Below, piece by piece: positions 25,496 to 32,914 of a DNA stretch of 64,000 bases. Positions within the stretch are counted from its first letter, which is position 1; each line of letters begins with the position of its first letter. The stretch is from JAJDXO01 sp965221855 (GTDB taxonomy: Bacteria > Pseudomonadota > Alphaproteobacteria > Rhodospirillales > UBA2165). The notes below the pieces were generated by a model. It did no database searches. It was not told the DNA's origin and worked only from the letters and a program-made list of their open reading frames with translations. The stretch covers positions 372,001 to 436,000 of the forward strand of contig CBDCSV010000001.1 of NCBI GenBank assembly GCA_965221855.1. Direction: 5' to 3'. Position numbers and translations under genes: made by a program.

Positions 25496-27160
25496 ATGGC
25501 CGGGGAGGCGGACGAAGGACGGTTTTTGCGGCCGATCGACGAGATCGGCGCGCTGCTCGACATTCCGGCGGAGGCCCTTGATTTCTACGGGACTCGAAAG
25601 GCCAAGCTCTCCTCGAAATTCCTGGATCGCCTCGACGGGCAAACCGACGGCAAACTGATCCTCGTCACGGCGATGACCCCCACTCGCCATGGCGAAGGAA
25701 AGACCACCACGAGCATCGGACTGGCGGACGGTCTCTCGAGGATCGGCGAACGGGCGGTCGTTTGCCTCCGCGAACCCAGCCTGGGTCCCGTATTCGGCAT
25801 GAAGGGCGGCGGGACCGGCGGCGGCAGGTCGACCATCGAGCCGTCGGACGACATCAACCTGCACTTCACCGGGGATCTCCACGCCGTGACCGCCGCGCAC
25901 AATCTGTTGGCGGCGATGATCGACAATCACATCTATTGGGAAAACGGGGCCGGTCTGGATTCCCGGCGGGTCAGTTGGCCGCGTGTCCTTGACATGAACG
26001 ATCGGGCCCTTCGGCAGGTGGCTCTCTCGCTCGGCGGGGCCTCGAATGGATTTGCCCGGGAAGGCGGTTTCGATATCACCGCGGCTTCCGAGGTCATGGC
26101 CATCCTTTGCCTTGCCGAGGGATTGGATGATTTCACGGAGCGGCTCTCCCGCATCGTCGTCGGCCGGACCCGGCAGCGGGAGATGGTCACCGCCGGAGAT
26201 ATCGACGCGGCGGGGGCAATGGCCGTCCTGCTGAAGGATGCCGTCCGGCCAAACTTGGTTCAGACCGCCGGGGGCACGCCGGCCCTGGTTCATGGTGGCC
26301 CGTTCGCCAACATTGCCCACGGGTGCTCGTCCGTCGCGGCGACGCGCGCGGGCTTGAAGCTCGCCGATTTCGTGGTGACCGAAGCCGGTTTCGGCGCCGA
26401 TCTCGGTGCGGAGAAGTTTATCGACATCAAATGCCGGCTTGCCGGTCTTCGCCCGTCGGCGGCGGTGATCGTTGCGACGATCCGCGCCCTCAAGTCCCAT
26501 GGCGGGGTGGGATTGAACGACATCGAAAACGAAAACGTCGGTGCCGTCGCCGCGGGGTTTGCGAACCTGGGCCGCCACGCGGAAAACATGAGGAATTTCG
26601 GGCTGCCGGTGATCGTCACCCTGAATCGCTTCGCGGCCGATGGAGATGCCGAGGTGGCGAAACTGGCCGAACTCTGCGCCGCCGACGATATTCGCTTCGA
26701 GGAGAGCACCCACTTCGCGGACGGCGGAGCCGGCGCGGAAAGCCTCGCCCGCGCGGTCGTCGAGACGACGGCCGGGGAGCCGGCCGAGCCCGACTTCACC
26801 TACGATCTGGACGCCCCCATTGCCGAGAAAATCGGCGCAATCGCGCACAAGGTCTACCGGTCCGGCGGCATCGAACTGTCGAGCGCGGCTGCCGCGCGGA
26901 TTCGGGACCTGGAAGCAGCCGGGTGGGGCAACGTGCCGGTGTGCATCGCCAAGACCCAATTCAGTTTCTCGACCGACCCGAAAGCCCTCGGGGCGCCGGC
27001 GGATTTTCCATTCCCGGTGAGGGAAATCCGGCTCAGCGCCGGGGCCGGATTCATCGTCGCGGTCTGCGGCGACATGATGACCATGCCCGGACTGCCCCGG
27101 GAACCGGCGGCCAATGGAATCTCAATCGGTTCGGACGGCGAGATCGTGGGGATGTCATAA
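25496..27160 (+). CDS. fhs: Formate--tetrahydrofolate ligase
   Basis: ATP-dependent enzyme that joins formate to tetrahydrofolate to give 10-formyl-THF for one-carbon metabolism. The 554-residue length is normal. The P-loop lies in TPTRHGEGKTTTSIGLADGL; other conserved blocks are EPSLGPVFGMKGGGTGGG, the HFTGDLHAVTAAHNLL segment and NLGRHAENMRNFGLPVIV. No other folate gene is adjacent. The stop codon is only 7 bp from the target duplication of an IS630 element, so the element landed just past the gene and left it intact. Confidence 0.95.
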   Translation: MAGEADEGRFLRPIDEIGALLDIPAEALDFYGTRKAKLSSKFLDRLDGQTDGKLILVTAMTPTRHGEGKTTTSIGLADGLSRIGERAVVCLREPSLGPVFGMKGGGTGGGRSTIEPSDDINLHFTGDLHAVTAAHNLLAAMIDNHIYWENGAGLDSRRVSWPRVLDMNDRALRQVALSLGGASNGFAREGGFDITAASEVMAILCLAEGLDDFTERLSRIVVGRTRQREMVTAGDIDAAGAMAVLLKDAVRPNLVQTAGGTPALVHGGPFANIAHGCSSVAATRAGLKLADFVVTEAGFGADLGAEKFIDIKCRLAGLRPSAAVIVATIRALKSHGGVGLNDIENENVGAVAAGFANLGRHAENMRNFGLPVIVTLNRFAADGDAEVAKLAELCAADDIRFEESTHFADGGAGAESLARAVVETTAGEPAEPDFTYDLDAPIAEKIGAIAHKVYRSGGIELSSAAAARIRDLEAAGWGNVPVCIAKTQFSFSTDPKALGAPADFPFPVREIRLSAGAGFIVAVCGDMMTMPGLPREPAANGISIGSDGEIVGMS

Positions 27161-27176
27161 ATCCGGCTAGAGCGTT

Positions 27177-27848
27177 TCATATTTTGACGGAAGCGTATCC
27201 TGCGTTTTTGAAGTAGTTGGCGCATTGCTGTGGCTCGATGGTGTCGATGAGGCTCCCGAGATGGCGCCATAAGTCGTCGATCTCCCGCTTCTGGGCGTTT
27301 CTCATCCAGTGCTTGATTTGGGCAAAGGTCTGCTCGATGGGATTGAGGTCGGGGGAATATTTGGGCAGGAGCCACAGCTTGGCTCCGGCGGCACGGATGG
27401 CGTTTCGCACGGCTTTTGACTTGTGGCTGCCGAGATTGTCCATGATGACGATGTCGCCGGGCACCAGGGTCGGCACGAGCAGCTGCTCGACGTAGGCGCG
27501 GAAGCACACGCCATTGATGGGGCCGTCGAAGACGCAGGGCGCGGTGAACCGGTCGCAGCGCAGCGCGCCGATGAAGGTCAGGGTGTGCCACCGCCCATGG
27601 GGGGCAAAGCCGCGGACCCGCTCCCCTTTCGGCCCCCAGCCGCGCAGCGGGGCCATATTGGTCCGGATCCAGGTTTCATCAATGAATACCAGCCGTTCGG
27701 GATCAAGCTTTGCCTGCCACGCCTTCCAGCGCCTGCGATGGCGGGCGATGTCCGCGCGCGCCCGTTCAACGGCGAACAGGGTTTTTTTTAAAGCGCAGCC
27801 CTTCACGGCGCAGAAACAGCCATACCGTGCTGTGGGATACCCTGACAC
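27177..27848 (-). CDS. IS630 transposase, catalytic DDE part (orfB)
   Basis: DDE-type transposase domain. The three acidic residues are visible in VFIDETWI, IVIMDNLGSHK and LNPIEQTF, the last in the D-x34-E-like spacing of the family. The annotated 223-residue frame overlaps the helix-turn-helix frame; conserved sequence begins around the A8 tract on the minus strand (27782-27789), where a shift from the orfA frame would give one full-length transposase. It probably has no independent start of importance. Confidence 0.85.
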   Translation of the reverse strand: MSGYPTARYGCFCAVKGCALKKTLFAVERARADIARHRRRWKAWQAKLDPERLVFIDETWIRTNMAPLRGWGPKGERVRGFAPHGRWHTLTFIGALRCDRFTAPCVFDGPINGVCFRAYVEQLLVPTLVPGDIVIMDNLGSHKSKAVRNAIRAAGAKLWLLPKYSPDLNPIEQTFAQIKHWMRNAQKREIDDLWRHLGSLIDTIEPQQCANYFKNAGYASVKI

Positions 27849-28125
27849 CCCGAGCGGCCAACTCGTCTCTCAACCGATGCAGCGTCAGATGCGGCTCCTG
27901 GTCGATCCGGCCGACAATGAACTCCCGATGGGGCTCAAGAACCCGGCGGCGGTGACCGCCCATCTTGCCGGGCGCAACACTCCCCGTCCGCCGGTAGCGC
28001 TGCGACCACTTAACCACGCTCGAAACCGCAACCCCAAACCGAGCCGCTACAGCGCGGCAACTCTCCCCCGCCAAAACCGCCAAAACAACACGCTCTCGCA
28101 AATCAATCGAATAAGGTCTCGCCAT
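27766..28125 (-). CDS. IS630 transposase, DNA-binding part (orfA)
   Basis: Helix-turn-helix part of the transposase, 119 residues from the ATG at 28125, which follows an AGGAGG site 9 bases upstream. It shows MARPYSIDLRERVV and the HTH segment CRAVAARFGVAVSSVVKWSQR, typical of IS630 orfA proteins that bind the element ends. Its frame ends shortly after an A8 run (LRFKKN); slippage there by one base would lead into the DDE frame. Confidence 0.85.
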   Translation of the reverse strand: MARPYSIDLRERVVLAVLAGESCRAVAARFGVAVSSVVKWSQRYRRTGSVAPGKMGGHRRRVLEPHREFIVGRIDQEPHLTLHRLRDELAARGVRVSHSTVWLFLRREGLRFKKNPVRR

Positions 28126-28218
28126 GAATGCTGGCCTCCTTGCCCAGCATCCATCTTGAATCATGGTTCGCCCATACTTGGGAATCCCTAAAATGATTCA
28201 ATCAATCTCAAATACGCT

Positions 28219-29076
28219 CTAGCCCGCCGGGGTCCAATCGAGCCCGATATTCGCCGCGGGCGCCGAGTGGGTCAGCCGCCCCACCGACACGTAATCGACA
28301 CCGGACGCCGCCACCGCCTTGATGTTGTCCAGGGTGACGTCGCCCGACGCTTCGGTGGTGCAGCGGTTATCGATGATTTCGATGGCCCGGCGCATGTCGT
28401 CCGGGCTCATGTTGTCCAGCAGGATGCGCTCCGCGCCCGATTCGGCGGCCTCGGCGACCTGCTCCAAGGTGTCGCACTCCACTTCGACGTGCTTCAGGCC
28501 GGCGTCGATGGCCCGGCGAACCGCCTCGCCGATGCCGCCCGCGACCGCCACATGGTTGTCCTTGATCAGCACGCCATCGTCGAGGCGCATGCGGTGGTTG
28601 GTCGCCCCGCCCATCCGGGTCGCGTATTTCTCCAACTGCCTGAGGCCCGGAATGGTCTTGCGGGTGTCCAGAAGCACCGTGTTCTCCGGGGCGATGGCGT
28701 TGGCGTAGGCCCGCGTGAGCGTTGCGATGCCGGAGAGGTGCTGGACGAAATTTATCGCCGTGCGTTCCGCGGCGAGAAGCTCGCCCGCGGGACCGGAAAT
28801 CCGGGCCAGGGCGGTTCCCGCTTCAACCGCTTCGCCCTCGGCGACGAGTGTTTCGAATGAAATTCCGGGCGACAGCTTTTCGAAAACCAGCTCGGCGATC
28901 CCCAGCCCGGCGACGACAACGGGTTCCCGCGCCGCCATGACGCCCTCGAAATCCATCTCCTCGGGGATGACGGCCCGGGACGTGATGTCGCCCTTGCCCA
29001 CATCTTCGGCGATGGCCGCATCGACGATCCGGTTGACCTCGTCGGCATCCAGGTCGGCTGGCAGATTGGCGGTCAT
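28219..29076 (-). CDS. nadC: Nicotinate-nucleotide pyrophosphorylase (carboxylating)
   Basis: Quinolinate phosphoribosyltransferase, the committed step joining quinolinate and PRPP to nicotinate mononucleotide in NAD synthesis. The 285-residue protein has EDVGKGDITS near the N-terminus, RTAINFVQHLSGIAT, DTRKTIPGLRQLEKYA, GGATNHRMRLDDGVLIKDNH and a C-terminal VDYVSVGRLTHSAP. I placed the start at ATG 29076 (MTANLPADLDADEV); the open frame continues 54 codons upstream without family similarity. Usual partners nadA and nadB are not present here. Its TAG stop is formed at the junction with the IS630 element (TA from the duplication, G from the IS), so the protein is unchanged. Confidence 0.95.
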   Translation of the reverse strand: MTANLPADLDADEVNRIVDAAIAEDVGKGDITSRAVIPEEMDFEGVMAAREPVVVAGLGIAELVFEKLSPGISFETLVAEGEAVEAGTALARISGPAGELLAAERTAINFVQHLSGIATLTRAYANAIAPENTVLLDTRKTIPGLRQLEKYATRMGGATNHRMRLDDGVLIKDNHVAVAGGIGEAVRRAIDAGLKHVEVECDTLEQVAEAAESGAERILLDNMSPDDMRRAIEIIDNRCTTEASGDVTLDNIKAVAASGVDYVSVGRLTHSAPAANIGLDWTPAG

Positions 29077-29206
29077 GAGAATCCCGTGAGCGGCGCAGGA
29101 ATAGAAACTTGGCCCATGGAAACGGCAAGTCAAGGCCGAGGCGGTGGTTGAGCAAACGGCCCGCATTGGCCAAACTCCCGGGGCACGGTCTGGAAAGGGA
29201 GATACG

Positions 29207-30370
29207 ATGCCGGTCATCAAGGAACTCGACGCCCTCAAGGACGAAATGGCGTCCTGGCGGCAGGATATTCACGCTCATCCGGAAACCGCGTTTGAAGAGC
29301 ATCGGACGTCGGACTTGGTGGCCGAAAAGCTCTCGGCGTTCGGCATCGAGATTGACCGGGGCATGGCGACGACCGGCGTTGTCGGCACGCTGGTCAATGG
29401 CGACGGCCCCTCCATCGGCCTTCGCGCCGACATGGACGCCCTCGACATGCCCGAGCAGACCGACCTTCCGTACAAATCCCAGGTGCCCGGCAAGATGCAC
29501 GCCTGCGGGCACGATGGGCACACGACCATGCTGTTGGGCGCCGCCAAGCACCTCGCGGAGACGAAAAATTTCAACGGCACCGTTCATTTCATCTTCCAGC
29601 CGGCCGAGGAGATGGCGGGCGGCGGCCAGGTGATGGTGGAGGAGGGACTGTTCGACAAGTTTCCCGCCGACACCGTCTACGGCATGCATAATTGGCCCAA
29701 CATGCCGGCCGGCAAAATCAGCATCGGCGAGGGGCCGGGAATGGCATCGGCGGCGAAATTCGAGATCGTCGTCAAAGGGCGCGGCAGCCACGCCGCGGCG
29801 CCCCACCAGGGGATCGATCCGGTGGTGATCGGTGCGGAAATCGTCTCGGGACTTCAGACCATCTCGAGCCGGGCCACCAATCCCATCGACGCCATCGTCG
29901 TATCGGTAACCCAGTTCCACGCAGGCGACGCAATGAACGTGATCCCCGACCAGGCGGTGCTGGGCGGGACCGTCCGGTCCTTCGCCCTGGATCCGGAGAA
30001 GACCATCAAGCCGCGGATCGAGCAGATCGCCGGCGGAATCGCGTCGGCCCACGGCGGCGGCGCGGACGTCGCCTACGAGCAGCTTTATCCGGTGCTGGTA
30101 AATAACGGCCCGGAAAGCGAGATCGCCCGTTCGGTGGCGGTTGACGTGGTCGGCGAGGAAAATCTGGAACAGGCCTATCCGCCGACCATGGCGTCCGAGG
30201 ATTTCGCGTTCATGCTGAATGAGCGGCCGGGCACCTTTGTCCGCCTTGGCGCCGGATTTCCGGACCGGGAAACATATCCGCTCCACAATACGCGCTACGA
30301 GTTCAACGACGAGATTCTCCCCATCGGGGCATCGTTTTGGGTGCGGCTGGTGGAGAAGGTGCTGGGCTAG
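29207..30370 (+). CDS. M20-family amidohydrolase (hippurate hydrolase / N-acyl amino acid deacylase type)
   Basis: Metal-dependent amidohydrolase of 387 residues that cleaves an N-acyl amino acid or related amide. Conserved sites are RADMDALDM, the metal-binding HACGHDGHTTMLLGA, the catalytic FQPAEEMAGGG and VYGMHNWPN, then ASEDFAFML near the C-terminus. ATG 29207 follows AAAGGGAGA at good spacing, so the longer reading frame from 29144 is not used. It is divergent from nadC. Substrate cannot be told from sequence. Confidence 0.9.
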   Translation: MPVIKELDALKDEMASWRQDIHAHPETAFEEHRTSDLVAEKLSAFGIEIDRGMATTGVVGTLVNGDGPSIGLRADMDALDMPEQTDLPYKSQVPGKMHACGHDGHTTMLLGAAKHLAETKNFNGTVHFIFQPAEEMAGGGQVMVEEGLFDKFPADTVYGMHNWPNMPAGKISIGEGPGMASAAKFEIVVKGRGSHAAAPHQGIDPVVIGAEIVSGLQTISSRATNPIDAIVVSVTQFHAGDAMNVIPDQAVLGGTVRSFALDPEKTIKPRIEQIAGGIASAHGGGADVAYEQLYPVLVNNGPESEIARSVAVDVVGEENLEQAYPPTMASEDFAFMLNERPGTFVRLGAGFPDRETYPLHNTRYEFNDEILPIGASFWVRLVEKVLG

Positions 30371-30434
30371 GCGCCAGCGGGATTGGACATTGAGGATTTC
30401 CCCGTCGTCCCCGTCTTCGATTGTTTTTGGACAA

Positions 30435-30452
30435 GATTACCAAATGGTAATC
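30435..30452. promoter_or_regulatory. Perfect palindrome upstream of the HtrA protease gene
   Basis: GATTACC (30435-30441) and GGTAATC (30446-30452) form a perfect inverted repeat around AAAT, in a locally AT-rich stretch 118 bp before the protease start. Size and symmetry suit a dimeric repressor or activator. The regulator is unknown. Confidence 0.45.
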
Positions 30453-30536
30453 CACCGGACAGGCAGCGGTTAGACGGCAATCGTTAGCCTCAATTCTCGA
30501 CGGCATTGGAAATCAAGCCGGTTGGCGCTTCCGATG

Positions 30537-30563
30537 CCATGAAATTCCTTCGATTTCATGGAG
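30537..30563 (+). promoter_or_regulatory. 5' leader hairpin that partly covers the ribosome site of the HtrA gene
   Basis: CCATGAAAT (30537-30545) pairs perfectly with ATTTCATGG (30553-30561) around a 7-base loop. The GGAG Shine-Dalgarno sequence occupies 30560-30563, so its first two bases are locked in the stem, seven bases before the ATG at 30571. The stem is rich in A-U pairs. This is the layout of a simple RNA thermometer in front of a stress protease; that function is inference. Confidence 0.5.
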
Positions 30564-30570
30564 AACTGAG

Positions 30571-32109
30571 ATGCGAAAACACCTCTTGCATACACCGAAG
30601 TCAAAGCTTCTCGCCCTGACGGCGATCACCGCTCTCGCGACCGGCACCATCGTCGGCGGGATCGCATTCGCCGACCAGTTGGACCGTAAATCCGCGGCGA
30701 ATTCCGCCGAAGCGGTGAAATCCATTCAGACGGCGTCCGTCCCGGCGATGCCGGTGAATATCGCCGATGTGGTGGAGCGGGTGAGCCCCGCCGTGGTCAC
30801 CATCCGGGTCGAGAAACGGGCCGCCGGTCCGGCATTCTCGTCCGGCCGGGTGCCTCCCCAATTCGAAGAGTTCTTCCGGCGCTTCTTCGGCGAAGACGGA
30901 AGCCGGCAATTCGGAATGCCCGAGATGCCCCAATTCCGAGGCGAGCCGCGCGGTCACCGGGCCCAGGGGCTCGGCTCCGGCTTCATCATCGAAAAGGACG
31001 GGCTGATCGTCACCAACCATCATGTCATCGATGGCGCCGACGAAATCACGGTCGTCATGCATGACGGCAAGAAGTACGAGGCGAAGCTCATCGGACAGGA
31101 TGACAAGACCGATCTCGCGCTTTTGAAAATCGATGCCAAGCGCGATCTGCCGACGGTTTCGTTCGGATCGTCCGCGGATATGCGGGTCGGCGACTGGATC
31201 GTGACAATCGGCAATCCTCTCGGCGTCGGCAAGACGGCGACGATCGGAATTATCTCGGCCCGCGATCGCGACATCGGCGCGGGACCGTTCGACGACTTCC
31301 TGCAGATCGATGCGCCGATCAACCAGGGCAATTCCGGCGGTCCGGCCTTCAACCTGCGGGGCGAGGTGATCGGGGTAAATACCGCCATCTTCTCGCCGTC
31401 GGGCGGCAACGTGGGTATCGGGTTTGCCATTCCCTCGTCGCTCGCCGAGACCGTCATCGAAGACTTGAAGGACGATGGGCGGGTCCAGCGGGGCTGGCTC
31501 GGCGTCCACATCCAGGCCGTCACCGAAGAACTGGCGGCGAGCCTCGATCTCGAAGAAGCCGCCGGCGCGCTGGTGTCCCGGGTGACCGATGACAGCCCGG
31601 CGGACAAGGCCGGACTGAAGCGCGGCGACGTGATCCTGGAGGTCAACGACAAGACCGTCGAGCGCCTCAAGGATCTGCCCCGGATCATTGGTTCCCTGCA
31701 GGCCGGGGACGAGGCCGAGATGGAAATCTGGCGCGACGGCCGGAAGCTTGACATGGAGGTGCGTATCGGAAGCTCGCCCGATGCCGAACCGGTTGCCAAG
31801 GCGAAGACCGGCGATGCGCTGGGCCTCGGGTTGGCGGCGCTGGACCCCGAGACCCGCCGCGCCTTCGGGCTGGACCGGGATACCAAAGGCGTCGTGATCA
31901 CCGCCATCGAGCCCGGCAGCCCCGCGGCGCGCAAAGGCCTCGGCCGGGGCGACGTGATCGTCTCGGTCGCCGGCCAAGCGGTCGAAACCCCGCGAGATGT
32001 CGCCGATGCGATTGAGCGGGCGGGGGCCGTCGACCGGTCCGCTGTGCTGCTGCTCGTGGAGCGGCGCGGCAATGAGCGCTTCGTCGCGCTGCCCCTCGGC
32101 AACGCCTGA
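30571..32109 (+). CDS. HtrA-type periplasmic serine protease (DegP/DegQ family)
   Basis: Envelope quality-control protease/chaperone of 512 residues. Residues about 12-34 form a signal or anchor helix. The trypsin-like domain has the triad His151 (TNHHVIDGA), Asp181 (TDLALLKI) and Ser255 (QGNSGGPAF). Two PDZ domains follow, roughly residues 285-385 (GWLGVHIQ) and 410-510 (VVITAIEPGSPAARKGL). A Phe-rich linker EEFFRRFFGEDG before the catalytic domain corresponds to the regulatory LA loop region. A palindrome and a ribosome-site hairpin precede it. The next genes are an OmpR/EnvZ-type pair, a common arrangement in alphaproteobacteria. Confidence 0.9.
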   Translation: MRKHLLHTPKSKLLALTAITALATGTIVGGIAFADQLDRKSAANSAEAVKSIQTASVPAMPVNIADVVERVSPAVVTIRVEKRAAGPAFSSGRVPPQFEEFFRRFFGEDGSRQFGMPEMPQFRGEPRGHRAQGLGSGFIIEKDGLIVTNHHVIDGADEITVVMHDGKKYEAKLIGQDDKTDLALLKIDAKRDLPTVSFGSSADMRVGDWIVTIGNPLGVGKTATIGIISARDRDIGAGPFDDFLQIDAPINQGNSGGPAFNLRGEVIGVNTAIFSPSGGNVGIGFAIPSSLAETVIEDLKDDGRVQRGWLGVHIQAVTEELAASLDLEEAAGALVSRVTDDSPADKAGLKRGDVILEVNDKTVERLKDLPRIIGSLQAGDEAEMEIWRDGRKLDMEVRIGSSPDAEPVAKAKTGDALGLGLAALDPETRRAFGLDRDTKGVVITAIEPGSPAARKGLGRGDVIVSVAGQAVETPRDVADAIERAGAVDRSAVLLLVERRGNERFVALPLGNA

Positions 32110-32130
32110 TACTGCCTCGGGACGGGGTAG

Positions 32131-32165
32131 ACGGTGTCCGGCGCCCGATTGGGGCCGGGCACCGT
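32131..32165 (+). terminator. Long hairpin between protease and response regulator genes
   Basis: A 12-bp stem, ACGGTGTCCGGC (32131-32142) with GCCGGGCACCGT (32154-32165), contains one G-T pair and no mismatch. No T run follows, so it may attenuate or stabilise rather than end transcription. Confidence 0.45.
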
Positions 32166-32236
32166 CCCGTTCGAGCCCAGGTGAAATCCGCCGAAATTTG
32201 AACTACCTTAGTCTCGCCCGAAGAATGAGAGCCGCC

Positions 32237-32914
32237 ATGCGAATTTTGGTGATCGAGGATGATCTGGAAGCCGCCGGCTACATGCGGCGGGGCCTGTCCG
32301 AGAGCGGTCATGTGGTTGATCATGCCGCCGACGGCGAGGAGGGCTATGCCCTGGCGGCCGGGGGAGGCTACGACGTCCTTGTGGTCGACCGCATGCTGCC
32401 CAGAATGGACGGCCTGAGCGTGGTCAACCGGCTGCGCGCCGAAGGCATGGACGAGCCCATCCTGTTCCTGAGCGCCCTCGGCGACGTCGACGACCGGGTC
32501 AAGGGACTGAAGGCCGGCGGCGACGATTATCTCGTAAAGCCCTATGCGTTCGCCGAACTGTTGGCGCGGATCGAGGCGCTCGTCCGGCGCCGCAATCCCG
32601 AGCAGGTGGAAACCCAACTGTCCGTCGCCGATCTGGAAATGGATTTGCTGAGCCGCCGGGTCAGGCGTGCGGGCGTGGAGCTCGCCCTGCAGCCCCGGGA
32701 GTTCCGGCTCCTGGAGTACCTCATGCGCCATGCCGGCCAGACGGTGACGCGGACCATGCTGCTGGAGAACGTCTGGGACTATCATTTCGATCCCCAGACC
32801 AACGTTATCGATGTCCATGTCAGCCGGTTGCGGGCCAAGATCGACAAGGACTTCGGCCGACAACTCCTCCATACGGTCCGGGGGGCGGGGTATTGTCTTC
32901 GTGAACCTTCCTAA
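32237..32914 (+). CDS. OmpR-family response regulator
   Basis: DNA-binding response regulator of 225 residues. The receiver domain shows the acidic pocket EDD at 7-9, the phospho-acceptor Asp51 (VVDRMLPRMDG), and Lys in VKPYAF. The winged-helix domain of the OmpR/PhoB type covers about 125-225 (ALQPREFRLLEYLM, NVIDVHVSRLRAKID, VRGAGYCL). An ATG four codons earlier is possible. Its 3' end overlaps the kinase start, so both are translated together. Placement after the HtrA protease suggests an envelope-stress role. Confidence 0.9.
   Translation: MRILVIEDDLEAAGYMRRGLSESGHVVDHAADGEEGYALAAGGGYDVLVVDRMLPRMDGLSVVNRLRAEGMDEPILFLSALGDVDDRVKGLKAGGDDYLVKPYAFAELLARIEALVRRRNPEQVETQLSVADLEMDLLSRRVRRAGVELALQPREFRLLEYLMRHAGQTVTRTMLLENVWDYHFDPQTNVIDVHVSRLRAKIDKDFGRQLLHTVRGAGYCLREPS

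Larger units (their letters stand above)
27170..28219 (-). mobile_element. IS630-family insertion sequence, copy 1 (1050 bp)
   Basis: Element bounded by TA duplications at 27168-27169 and 28220-28221, as expected of IS630. The ends share GAGCGT followed by an imperfect inverted repeat (12 of 18 positions alike). It encodes two overlapping minus-strand frames, a helix-turn-helix part and a DDE part, joined across an A8 tract. Copies at 49707-50756 and 59531-60580 have the same length, orientation and encoded proteins. The restored target here is CTAG; the TA on the right side forms part of the nadC stop codon. Confidence 0.95.
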
